DNA of 64,000 bases from Phytophthora colocasiae (Eukaryota > Oomycota > Peronosporomycetes > Peronosporales > Peronosporaceae). The DNA is taken from contig JAGKQI010000098.1 of the NCBI GenBank assembly GCA_018806915.1, positions 434,001 to 498,000 of the forward strand, given 5' to 3'. The notes beneath the pieces were generated by a model. That model worked only from the letters and a program-made list of their open reading frames with translations. It was not told the origin of the DNA and did not search any database. This document shows positions 22,601 through 31,736 of this stretch, one piece after another (positions within the stretch are counted from its first letter, which is position 1; each line of letters starts with the position of its first letter). Both the position numbers and the translations under genes were made by a program.

Positions 22601-22936
22601 ATTTGTAGAGATTTTCTGGATGAATACCATCGCCTAAAGGAACGCGTTAAGTATCCGAAAACCGATAAATAATTCATAAACGCATGCACCATCATCGACG
22701 ACTGTAAAAGACGCCTTCATAACGTCCACTGACAGCTTGATCGTCTTTGCATGAGCGTCTACAGCGTTGTAGATCACTTTCCACAAAGTTATACGTTAGA
22801 ATACAAACTCCTACTGAAGTACATGACTATAATTTTCTTTCAGCTTACCTTGCTGTACTGCTGTCTCAAGATCTGGCAAAGCATACGATGCTGTCACCAT
22901 GTCTTGCGTTGTCTTGCCCAGCGTGTTTAGCACCAT
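19651..22936 (-). CDS. MLH3: DNA mismatch-repair/crossover endonuclease MLH3, 860 aa
   Basis: Twelve exons from 22936 to 19651 (22849-22936, 22690-22776, 22583-22633, 22365-22519, 22087-22303, 21923-22014, 21640-21844, 21449-21579, 21362-21394, 21001-21299, 20747-20939, 19651-20682), all in phase. The N-terminus is a GHKL ATPase: NAVDAHAK (motif I), VVDDGDGI (motif II) and YGSRGAFLYEL at motif III. The transducer part has NLFSKLPVR. The C-terminal domain has the MutL-alpha/gamma endonuclease motif DQHAADERVRLE (near residue 670), ACRSAIMFGD (near 810) and the metal-binding CQLPFQCAHGRPS (near 843), all MLH3-like. MLH3 pairs with MLH1 to nick DNA in mismatch repair and meiotic crossing-over. 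Motif I has Gln where the ATPase general base Glu is expected, and motif III departs from GFRGEAL. The start codon lies about 100 bp after the neighbouring kinase gene's stop. Confidence 0.88.
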
Positions 22937-23038
22937 CTTGGTCCTTTTGCAATGTGTCGAACTGTAAAATGAAGGAAAAATACTCTTTCTTGCCTTTCTC
23001 GTTAAGAGATTTGAAAATGATTTTATCCTATTCAATAA

Positions 23039-25492
23039 TTACAGTTCTGCTCCATCGGGAACGATTTCGATAACAAATTGCTGTTCAACGTCTAGTAGTT
23101 TGTTCCGGAGTGAGTCCTCTGATTCCGTTCTGCGCTGGAAATGCCATTTCTTTGGTGTGGGTGCTAGTACCGAGGTACTCCCATCGCTGCAGAGGCTGTT
23201 ACTGCTTTGAGATAGTGTTTTCCGACGACGATAGCGTCTGAACCGGCCACTTATAGGTGTCTGTGGAATTTCCTGAAGTTGTCCATGTAAACGACATCCG
23301 CATGGACCAGCTTGAGAACCACGCGTGGATGTAGTTTGCCCATTTACTGAGAATGTAGACGTCAAATGGGATAACAGCCGCGACCGCTTTCGTAAATTTG
23401 TCTTTGATGACGATGGGACAGGTGGGGAGTTTTGAGCAGGAGATGCATCGGAATTCTGAGAGGAATCAGTGACTTCCTCTAAGATGGCTAGAGGCTGGCA
23501 AAAACTGATGTTGTCTTCATCGAGGTAGTACAGGCTTGTGTCACTATCGATGAAGCCACAACAATGCTCAGAATGATGCAGGAATCCAGCATCCATTAGT
23601 GCACGGCCAAGACGGACAGCTTGACCTTTAAATTCAAACATATTCATCTGTTCCAGTCGAACCACAGTTCGGTCACCTGTGAACGTTTTATCAGCATGCT
23701 CGAGATCTTCACTGCTGAAATTGTTGAGTAGATCTTGTGCCAGAGGTGCTAAAATCTCTTCTTGGATTTTTTCCAGCTCGACGACGAGTTGATGGGCCGT
23801 TGGACGTGTTTTTGGGTCATTTTTCCAAGCAAAAATGATGAGTTCAAGTAGTCTATCGGGAATAGCTTCCTCCGTGTCGTCGTGCTGCTCAATAGATGGC
23901 CTTAAACCTCGCAATACTCTTTCAAATACGAGGTGGTGGTTCTTTCCAGCGGTTGGGTATTTTTCACGATCTGGATAAAGCAGATCCCAGAACGTGATGG
24001 ATAATGAGTAAACGTCTGCAGGTTCTGCATAGGCTGCGAGTCCCGTGCTGCTCTCGATCATCTCCGGTGCCATATAATCAATTGTCCCTGTGACCGAAAT
24101 TTTCGGCTGAAGCTTAAGATTTGTTGTCATTCCAGTGGTGTTTGGAATTTCACTTGGTAGTCGACGAGAATGACTGAAGTCTGTAAGTTTTAAGGTATTA
24201 TCTAGATCCAGGTGGAAATTGGCAGGTTTGATGTCGCGGTGGAGGAGTGAAGGTGAGAAACTATGGATGTAGGCCAATGCTCGTGAACAGTCCAGCATGT
24301 AGGCCACATTCAACAGAAGACTTTGCCGACTTTTAGGAGGAGTTTTCCTCCGAGTTTCCAACAAATCTTCGAGTGTGAACTGGCAGAGCTCAGAGACCAA
24401 GCACACAGTCGGTGGACAGACACACATGCCAAAGAATTGGACGATATTCGGGTGGCTAAGAGATGCGCACAATGCTGCTTCATGGGAAAATTCGCCTACG
24501 ACCTCCTCAGTAAAATGTACTGGTGTGTACACTTTGATAGCTACTGCTTGCGAGCGTAAAAGACCACTGAACATGGCCATATTGACTCCTCCAGAACCAG
24601 TTTTGCACTTGATTTCGAGGTGTGCGAAGTCGATCAGGAATTTGCGGTGCATCTCGATCAATTCGTGGAGTCCATGGGATGAAATATCTTCATCCACTGC
24701 AGATTCTGCCTGGAATTGTGAGCATGGAGGTACAGCTTGCTGTAATGAACACACTCGTTTCCCCATTCCTCTCCAGTATTCGGTATCGGCAGCGAGAAGT
24801 CTCCAAATCATCAATGGGCATATCGAACTCCACACTAGTATTGTATAGGCTAGCATAGGATACACAATCGAACTCTGCGTATACTGTTGAATCACACTGT
24901 AAATTGCTAGTAAAATATGATAAATCACGACGAACCAGCCGTACGTTCGTAAGACTTGGTGGTTAGCTCGACCCGCAGGTGGATTCACCATACAAGTGTA
25001 CACCACGAATACCAGAAGTAAGGGGCGGGAGATCAGTTTGACGAAAAACAATAAGGTTAACTCCAGCGGAACGAGACGGGTAAATATCCATACAATCGGC
25101 AATGTATACGACGACAATACTAGTGTTTTCATGATTGTATATCGAAGAGCTGGGAGTGAGACGCTCTTCTGTCGTAAGAACACGAGAACAAGAATGAACA
25201 CGAACATTCGACCGCAGTAGAAAATCTCTTGATCCAAATCTGGAAATCCAGTCGTGTAGAGTTCGACCTTGAGATCTACGCTGACGAAAATGACGTAAAT
25301 TCCAGCGATACCAGCAAGGATCCAGAGCAAAGGTTCAAACGCAGGTAAAATGACTTTACGTGAAGCGTGTGAGTCACCTTTCAAAGCTTCTCTTCGATTA
25401 AAGCGAAGGTAGATAATCAGTAGCAGACTCAATGCACACATGAGTGCGTAGCCGATGAGAACGAGGATCTCGACCCAGCGCACACGTTTCAT
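23039..25492 (-). CDS. 7TM-TKL kinase-DEP fusion protein (oomycete GPCR-bigram type), 817 aa
   Basis: Single-exon ORF. Residues 1-235 contain about seven hydrophobic helices (first at WVEILVLIGYALMCALSLLL, last at MLAYTILVWSSICPLMIW). The kinase domain covers about 295-580: TGSGG glycine loop, AVAIKVY (Lys), FSHEAALCASLSHPNIVQ (alpha-C Glu), HRDIKPANF, LTDFSHSRR, DYMAPEM, ADVYSLSITFWDLL. Residues about 610-680 fit a DEP domain (TFTGDRTVVRLEQ, then AVRLGRALMDAGFLHH). The magnesium-binding DFG reads DFS, unlike the paralogue at 46371, which keeps DFG; catalysis may be altered. Oomycetes are known to fuse seven-helix receptors to signalling enzymes, and this would pass an external signal straight to a kinase. 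The rest of the C-terminus is Ser-rich and ends near FVIEIVPDGAEL. Confidence 0.8.
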   Translation of the reverse strand: MKRVRWVEILVLIGYALMCALSLLLIIYLRFNRREALKGDSHASRKVILPAFEPLLWILAGIAGIYVIFVSVDLKVELYTTGFPDLDQEIFYCGRMFVFILVLVFLRQKSVSLPALRYTIMKTLVLSSYTLPIVWIFTRLVPLELTLLFFVKLISRPLLLVFVVYTCMVNPPAGRANHQVLRTYGWFVVIYHILLAIYSVIQQYTQSSIVYPMLAYTILVWSSICPLMIWRLLAADTEYWRGMGKRVCSLQQAVPPCSQFQAESAVDEDISSHGLHELIEMHRKFLIDFAHLEIKCKTGSGGVNMAMFSGLLRSQAVAIKVYTPVHFTEEVVGEFSHEAALCASLSHPNIVQFFGMCVCPPTVCLVSELCQFTLEDLLETRRKTPPKSRQSLLLNVAYMLDCSRALAYIHSFSPSLLHRDIKPANFHLDLDNTLKLTDFSHSRRLPSEIPNTTGMTTNLKLQPKISVTGTIDYMAPEMIESSTGLAAYAEPADVYSLSITFWDLLYPDREKYPTAGKNHHLVFERVLRGLRPSIEQHDDTEEAIPDRLLELIIFAWKNDPKTRPTAHQLVVELEKIQEEILAPLAQDLLNNFSSEDLEHADKTFTGDRTVVRLEQMNMFEFKGQAVRLGRALMDAGFLHHSEHCCGFIDSDTSLYYLDEDNISFCQPLAILEEVTDSSQNSDASPAQNSPPVPSSSKTNLRKRSRLLSHLTSTFSVNGQTTSTRGSQAGPCGCRLHGQLQEIPQTPISGRFRRYRRRKTLSQSSNSLCSDGSTSVLAPTPKKWHFQRRTESEDSLRNKLLDVEQQFVIEIVPDGAEL

Positions 25493-25730
25493 GATAACAC
25501 GATTAGAGTCGGGTTTGAATCAAATTTGGGAATGCCTCAACTCGTCCCGTTCGAAAAAATAAGCTGCGGTGCCAGGGTCAGGGGGGACAGCCCCGTACAG
25601 GGAAGAGTGCAAGTCAACTGAACCAGTCCCTCAACTGAAAATTTAGGTCCAGTTCATTGATATGTGCCTTCTCAAGGTGGGAACGGATGGTGCTAAGGAC
25701 ATCGGCCACCTCAAAATTGACGCAGGAACC

Positions 25731-26070
25731 TATTGCACTAGCAGGAAGTCCGACCGAAGACACACAAAGCAGTAGTCGTTTAGGAGACGTTTGTGTATTA
25801 GATGGTAAAAGTGAGAATGAGAAAGAAAACGACGAATGCACAAGGGTTGCTACCCTTGGGTCTCCTCTGTGGGAAGAGTGACGACAGTGCTCCCCATACG
25901 CACAGGATCCTTCATCCGGACCTGAATGAGGTTAGTTATGGTCGTCTGTCCTTCGGTGTTGTTCGTATGAGCGTATGAAATGGGAGAAATCACTTGATGT
26001 AGTAGTTGAGGGCTTCCATCGACCCTCATGTAGCGAGTGAAGTTGAAGCGAGACTTTCAGCTTTGCAACA
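25731..26070 (-). repeat. 3' LTR of Copia element 1
   Basis: 340 bp, identical by eye to 36314-36653; begins TGTTG and ends CAATA on the minus strand. The last 14 nt of the pol frame run into it. Confidence 0.93.
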
Positions 26071-27423
26071 CTCCCCCTTGAGTGAAGCTTCCGAGCCGGA
26101 GCATGCCCCGCAGGCGACCAAAGATAATGCGATCGGTGGCCTTGGTGAAAATGTCAGCAATTTGTTGTTGAGTGGGGCAGTATTCAACGCGAACTTGCTT
26201 CCTGGAAATTGCGTCTCGTACAAAATGATACTTGATAGCGAGGTGACGCGTACGCTGAGTCGTAATGGCATTTTCCATCGATTTTATTGCTGACTGGTTG
26301 TCCACACGGAGTAGTGTTGAGTCGTTGTCGTGTAGTAGGCCGATTTCTTGAAGCAGTTGGTTGATTGAGATGCAGTCTTGAACAGCAGAGCATGCTGCAA
26401 CGTATTCTGCTTCCATAGTGGATAGGGAAACTGTGGTTTGTTTCCTCGAAAACCAGGAAATTGTCATGCCATTGATCTGGAGGACGGAGCCGCTTGTCGA
26501 TTTCGCTGTCAGTGAGTCGCCGGCCCAGTTTGCGTCGGAGTAAACGATAGGCTGCAATTTCGTCGAAGTGCCGCTGCCGAATTTGTAGAATAGTCCAATG
26601 TTGGAAGTGCCCTTCAAGTAGCGTAGAATCCGCTTTACCCCGTTCCAGTGCGTCAAAGACGGACACGACACGAAGCGCGACAGAGTGTTTGTTGCAACCG
26701 TGATGTCAGGTCGAGTGCAATTTGATAGCCAAAGAAGGCTTCCGATAGCTTCACGATACTGGTTGCTGTCGTGAAATGCGTCACCGGATTCATCAAAGAA
26801 CTGATGGTGGACATCCATGGGGGTCGCGACGGGTTTGCAGTTTACCATGTCGAACTTTTCCAGCAGGTCGATTGTCGATTGTTGTTGGTGCAGGAAGATG
26901 CCATCCGTGGTGCGATTAATCCAAATGCCTAGGCACTTTTGAGCTTCCCCCAGGTTCTTGATATTGAAACGCTGAGCGAGGCGTGACATCACGACCTCCG
27001 ATAGCTTGTCGATTTGGCTTACTACCAGCACATCATCGACGTAGAGGCCGAGAACGCAGAGATTTCCATCACGCCTCATGAAATAGATACACGGGTCGAT
27101 CTTGCTTCTCGAAAAACCTTCCGCCTTGAGAAACGCATCGATTAGGTCATTCCAGAGCTTGCCACTTTGCTTTAACCCATAGAGACCTTTGAGAAGTAAC
27201 CAGGACATATTCCCGTCGGCTCCAGGAGTTCCCTTTGGTGGCTTCAGGTAAATTTTCTTGTCGATGTCAGACTTCAAATAAGCATTAGGCACATCACCTT
27301 GCAAAAGCTTGGCTTTCCAGATAGCCGCAAGTGCTGTGATAAGTCGAAGACTGGAGATTTTAAGCACGGGCGCGAACGTTGCTTCAAAGTCCACACCAAA
27401 TTTCTGCGTAAAACCTCGGGCAA
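26057..27423 (-). CDS. Copia 1 pol, C-terminal part: reverse transcriptase and RNase H
   Basis: Follows, in the same codon phase, the pol part ending at 33082; the 5.66-kb Gypsy separates the two. It carries the Copia reverse-transcriptase blocks (FEATFAPVLK, LLQGDVPNAYL, GLYGLKQSGKLW and the catalytic YVDDVLVV) and an RNase H region with VYSDANWAGD, ISWFSRKQ and MEAEYVAACSA. Open through to the stop at 26057, so the element was coding-competent here before the nested insertion. Confidence 0.9.
26071..26080 (-). promoter_or_regulatory. Polypurine tract of Copia element 1
   Basis: Minus strand reads CAAGGGGGAG immediately before the 3' LTR; the plus-strand DNA primer site of the element. Confidence 0.75.
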
Positions 27424-27749
27424 TGTCACGATAACTTCTCGATGAACAGCTGGAGAGCGTCGAAGCTACTACTAGCGGACTGCGAAGCAAGAAGCCAAGA
27501 TTACTACGCAGTCGTGCTCAGCAGATTGCTGTCGTGCTGCTTCCAGCTGTGATTTACCATTGCGTTTTTCATGTTCGACAAGTAAGTTAGGAGAACAGAT
27601 AACTGCAAAACAATCAGATCTCAATTTACCTTGTTCAAGAACAACTAGTTGATTGTTAACGTCGACGGCAAGCTTGCCTGAGTCTTTCAACTACATTACT
27701 CCTCTGCTAGTGCTACCATCTACACAATAAGTGACGACTTATTGCGACA
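27424..27749 (+). repeat. 5' LTR of Gypsy element
   Basis: 326 bp, identical to 32756-33081. The sequence following it (TAGTAGAGTTTGCAG) was not recognised as a standard tRNA primer site. Confidence 0.93.
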
Positions 27750-27778
27750 TAGTAGAGTTTGCAGTCCAACGACCAAGA

Positions 27779-29041
27779 ATGGAAACACGTCGAAGAGCCG
27801 CTGAGCGTCAACTTGCTTTAACCGGGGCACCCGCTGATCAAACCAGCGAGCGTGTCGATCGTCTGGAGGGGTTGATCGGAGAGATGGACGAGCGAATGGG
27901 CCAAGTCAACCATCGCCTCGACCGCATCCTCGAAGGCATCGACGCCTTAGTGGCAACCGTCACGACTACGCAGCAGGCGACACAGCAGAATGCTGAAGCT
28001 GTTCGTCACGTAGAAGAGGCTGTGACGCAGACCGCGACAGCTATCGCAGAAATGCAGGCTCGTGTTGGAGCCGTTGGCCAAGTGCATGAACTTGCTCAGC
28101 AAACAGCGGCAGCAGTTGCTCAAATGCAACAGCAACCGGCCGAGACTCCCCAGCCTGTGGCAGCAGCTCGACCACAAGAGGACATCGAGATGACGTCGCC
28201 TGGGCGTCGTCAGCTACGAAAGATGGACACCAAACCTCCACTATTTGAAGGAGAGATCAGTGGTGTGAAGCTAAACAGCTTTATCTTTCAGTTCGAGACC
28301 TACTTTTCGTTTAAGGGATACGACCTTCAGGCGGATGACGTTGAACTTGGCCGAGAACTCGCTCAATGCGTGAAGAAGAGTGGCGCCATTTGGTACGAGA
28401 CGTACATGACGACTTTCACTACAATCAAAACGTGGTCTGCCATGAAGGTGTCACTTGAGAAGAACTTCAAAGAGCCCAACTTCCAGCAAAAGCTGCGCAA
28501 CGAGCTGCTAAATTTTAGGCAGGGCTCCTACCAGGGCTATGTGGCCAAATTTCAAGAAAAACTTCGGCTCGTTCCTATCGACCCTGTCTTCGCGAAGGAA
28601 ATCTTCCTAAAGGGTTTAAGCAGCAACAACTTGCGGAAGCAGATACTGCGAAAGAAAGCTGAGACACTGGAGGATGTGATCGCGGAAGGATTTAGCGAAG
28701 TTGAGCTGGAACGACTTGAAGAAAGCAAGCCAGCAGCCCCGTCCGAGAAGAACACGTCTGGTGGATACTCCAAGGGAAGGGAAGCAGGACGGAACAACAC
28801 TAAATCCGCGAACTCAGCCGGTTCCAATGGCAAAGCGAAATGTCCTCACTGTGATAAAGGTTATCACAACCCTGACAACTGCTGGGTGAAGTACCCTGAA
28901 AAGAGACCGAAACCTGCCAACAACGGGAAACCTCAGCGGAACAAGAGCGACAAAACCGATTACAAGTCCAAGTACTTCGCGCTGATCGACAAGCTTGTGA
29001 TCAACGACCTCGACGCGGCAGATGAGCCTTTAAACGAGTAA
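27779..29041 (+). CDS. Gypsy gag, 420 aa
   Basis: ATG at 27779 (METRRRAAERQ). It has an N-terminal coiled coil with repeated Gln/Ala/Val heptads (residues 25-130), a retrotransposon gag domain with KLNSFIFQFETYFSF, WYETYM and LEKNFKEPNF, and a C-terminal zinc-knuckle-like CPHCDKGYHNPDNC. The gag product forms the particle and packages element RNA. The frame ends at 29041, before the protease. Confidence 0.85.
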   Translation: METRRRAAERQLALTGAPADQTSERVDRLEGLIGEMDERMGQVNHRLDRILEGIDALVATVTTTQQATQQNAEAVRHVEEAVTQTATAIAEMQARVGAVGQVHELAQQTAAAVAQMQQQPAETPQPVAAARPQEDIEMTSPGRRQLRKMDTKPPLFEGEISGVKLNSFIFQFETYFSFKGYDLQADDVELGRELAQCVKKSGAIWYETYMTTFTTIKTWSAMKVSLEKNFKEPNFQQKLRNELLNFRQGSYQGYVAKFQEKLRLVPIDPVFAKEIFLKGLSSNNLRKQILRKKAETLEDVIAEGFSEVELERLEESKPAAPSEKNTSGGYSKGREAGRNNTKSANSAGSNGKAKCPHCDKGYHNPDNCWVKYPEKRPKPANNGKPQRNKSDKTDYKSKYFALIDKLVINDLDAADEPLNE

Positions 29042-29121
29042 ACTCGCTTGATGCCGGGCGATCAAGCGAGTACGGTCCCAAGCCCATCAAAAGGGACAAA
29101 AACAAAGGTGAAGTCAAGACG

Positions 29122-29664
29122 GTGTGCATCAACGTCAGCAAATGCTCAAATCATCCATTCATACAAATGGAGTGCACGATGAGAGTGCAGTTAAAGGAAG
29201 TCAACGCCAGCGGGTTCATCGATAGCGGAGCGTCTGTCAATGCAGTTAGTCCAGCATTTATCAAGGCAAATTCTTTAGAAGACAAAGTGAAGACACACGA
29301 GATGATGCTTGCCTTGACCATGGCAAACACCGAGACCGTTCACGTCAAGAAAGAAACGATTCAGCTGAGCATGACAATCACAGGGTTTGACGTCTACACA
29401 GCGGAATTCCTTGTTCTTCCGGTACCTGATGGACGAGACGTGCTCTTGGGGATGCCGTGGTTGAGTACAGTAAATCCACGAATTGATTGGCGGTCAGGAG
29501 CTATTCGACCTTCTATCGAAGCCTTACAACACTCGTTGCGAAGTTTGATTGCCAACTTCCGTCGTGCGAGGACTAAAGACTGCCTATATCAGCACAGGAA
29601 TCGTATTACTCGGTGGAGTTTGGTGAAACGAAGATTATCTCAGCGAAGCAGTTCCGACGTCTGA
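29122..29664 (+). CDS. Gypsy protease region
   Basis: Aspartic protease fold with the catalytic FIDSGASVNAV and the later DVLLGMPWL motif typical of Ty3/Gypsy proteases. The real coding sequence ends near 29570, after which the product frame runs on as non-homologous residues because the reverse transcriptase continues in another frame. Confidence 0.8.
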   Translation: MCINVSKCSNHPFIQMECTMRVQLKEVNASGFIDSGASVNAVSPAFIKANSLEDKVKTHEMMLALTMANTETVHVKKETIQLSMTITGFDVYTAEFLVLPVPDGRDVLLGMPWLSTVNPRIDWRSGAIRPSIEALQHSLRSLIANFRRARTKDCLYQHRNRITRWSLVKRRLSQRSSSDV

Positions 29665-31736
29665 TAAAGAAGGATAAAGAGGTGGAATACATCTTCGCCT
29701 TCCAACCTCGCCAACCTCAATCGACTGCCAGCAAGAAATCAACGTGCATCGACGACTACAAGGGGCACCCTGTGTACCCATACCTGTGCAAATACCCCGA
29801 CCTGTTTCGCCAGAAGCTACCAGCGGAGCTGCCACCCGAGGAACATGGCGAACACAGGATGGACATCAAGACCGATGATCCAGTGTTTCGCCAGCAGTGG
29901 AGGCAATCTCCAGCGCAGGAGGCTGAAATCATGCGGTGGGTTCGTGAAATGGAGGCGGCCGGATTGATTCGACGGTCGATGTCTCCGCACGGAGCACCGA
30001 CATTTTGTGTCAAGAAACCTGACGGCTGGAGGATTGTGCATGATTATCGTGCGATGAACTTGAACACAATTCGAAGGACAATGCCCATGCCGCGAAAGGA
30101 CAAGATTTTGGAATCGATGCAAGGCGGATATTTCTTTTCGTGCATGGATCTTCTAAGTGGATATTACCAGTTTCGAATGCGGGAGAAGGACATTCCTTAT
30201 ACCGCTTTTCAGGCACCTGACGGCTTGTACGAATATCTTGTCGTACCGATGGGGCTATCTAATGCTCCTGCAACTTTCAACGATGGAATTCGTCGAATTT
30301 TACAAGATCTATCCGACATCTGCCAAAGCTACTTCGACGATATCTACGTTGTCACCCGCAGCAAAACTTTGCAAGACCACCTCAACGCTCTGGATCGTGT
30401 GTTTGCTCGACTACACCAGCACAAGTTCTTCGTCAAGTTGAGCAAATGCGTGTTCTGTGCGGAATCAATTCCTTGCTTGGGAGACATCGTGGGTCGAGAA
30501 GGCGTGCAAATCAACCCAAACAAAGTCGAGGTCCTACAAAGCTGGCCACTACCATCGACTAGACACGATCTGCAATCGTTCCTCGGGACTGCAGCGTACG
30601 TCCAACGATTTTGTGCTGGATTTGCAGAAGATGCTGGCCCGCTGTTCAACACGCTTAAGTCAAAAGCACACAGGTTGACTTGGACATCCTCTTTGCGGCA
30701 TCACTTTGAGCAGTTGAAGCAACGCGTTGGGCAGACCCCCGTCTTAGCGATCGCCGATTTCACTAAGGACTTTTTCATTCGCATGGACGCATCCGATTTC
30801 GCGATGGGTGGTGTACTGTTCCAGAAGGAGACCAGAGATGGCAAAGCTGTTGAGCGACCCGTAGCGTTTGCTGGCCGCAAATTCAAAGCTGCAGAAGTGA
30901 ACTACTCTATCCGCGAGAAGGAACTGTTGGCGATTTTGTTTGGTCTGCGCACTTGGCGTGTTTACCTGCTGGACCGACCATTTATTGTCGAGACGGATCA
31001 CAAGAGCCTGGAAACAGTCTTCAAGCAGAAAACAATTTCGCGACGGATCGCTCGATGGTATGATGAATTAGCTGAGTACCGTTTTGAGATTCGCTACATT
31101 CAAGGAAACCAAAACGAAGTTGCTGACGGCATATCGCGCCGACCCGACTTCTTACCGACGAAACAAGCCGAACCCATTACTCTGGCGGCGATAGCAACGC
31201 GAAGCCGAGTGCGCGCAAGAGTCAACGACGCATTATCGTCTACCGTCGCCGAGGCCATGAAGCGGTATGGGGAAGACCCGACAACCACAGCATTGTTGCG
31301 GCTATTAGACACGGCAGTACCGCACCAAGCCAGCAAAGAACCACTTCTAGCTGCGCCTCGACAATTCGAACGCTACTCACTGCACGAAGGACGTCTGTAC
31401 TATCGAGGCGGCCACGACGATCGGCTGCGACTCGTGCTTCCTCGTGTCAAGGAACTCCTTGATCATGTCCTGGAGGAATTTCACGACAGCCCTGTATATG
31501 GGCATCCCGGCATTGATCGCACAGCTCGTCTTGTCGAAGAGCACTACTACTGGCCACGGATGATCCGCGACGTCACAAAAATACGTGAAAGGCTGCGAAA
31601 TCTGCGTTCGTATCAAATCACGCAACGAAAAACCGCCAGGCCTCCTCAACAGCCATGCAATTCCAACGAAACGATGGACTCACATTGCCATGGATTTCAT
31701 CGTTCAGTTACCGCTTACGTCTCGAGGATACAATAG
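29613..31736 (+). CDS. Gypsy reverse transcriptase and RNase H
   Basis: Carries the Gypsy reverse-transcriptase blocks: WRQSPAQEAEI, SPHGAPTFCVKKPDG, DLLSGYYQFRM, FQAPDGLYEYLVVPMGLSNAPATF and YFDDIYV (catalytic Asp pair). RNase H follows, with FFIRMDASDFAMGGVL, YSIREKELLAI and ETDHKSLE. The N-terminal histidines of the integrase zinc finger (HDSPVYGHPG) are at the end of this frame; their partner cysteines are in the next frame, so a single-base change lies near 31585. Confidence 0.88.
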   Translation: MEFGETKIISAKQFRRLIKKDKEVEYIFAFQPRQPQSTASKKSTCIDDYKGHPVYPYLCKYPDLFRQKLPAELPPEEHGEHRMDIKTDDPVFRQQWRQSPAQEAEIMRWVREMEAAGLIRRSMSPHGAPTFCVKKPDGWRIVHDYRAMNLNTIRRTMPMPRKDKILESMQGGYFFSCMDLLSGYYQFRMREKDIPYTAFQAPDGLYEYLVVPMGLSNAPATFNDGIRRILQDLSDICQSYFDDIYVVTRSKTLQDHLNALDRVFARLHQHKFFVKLSKCVFCAESIPCLGDIVGREGVQINPNKVEVLQSWPLPSTRHDLQSFLGTAAYVQRFCAGFAEDAGPLFNTLKSKAHRLTWTSSLRHHFEQLKQRVGQTPVLAIADFTKDFFIRMDASDFAMGGVLFQKETRDGKAVERPVAFAGRKFKAAEVNYSIREKELLAILFGLRTWRVYLLDRPFIVETDHKSLETVFKQKTISRRIARWYDELAEYRFEIRYIQGNQNEVADGISRRPDFLPTKQAEPITLAAIATRSRVRARVNDALSSTVAEAMKRYGEDPTTTALLRLLDTAVPHQASKEPLLAAPRQFERYSLHEGRLYYRGGHDDRLRLVLPRVKELLDHVLEEFHDSPVYGHPGIDRTARLVEEHYYWPRMIRDVTKIRERLRNLRSYQITQRKTARPPQQPCNSNETMDSHCHGFHRSVTAYVSRIQ

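Noticed and set aside
25614..25841. Minus-strand frame ending LNFQLRDWFS, reminiscent of the RDW motif of leucyl-tRNA synthetases
   Set aside because: The frame has a stop right after the motif, half of it is LTR sequence, and the plus strand gives a phase-consistent spliced gene instead.
27472..27690. 72-residue open frame on the minus strand, present again at 32804-33022
   Set aside because: Both copies lie wholly inside the two identical Gypsy LTRs; duplicated by the LTR structure, not a gene.
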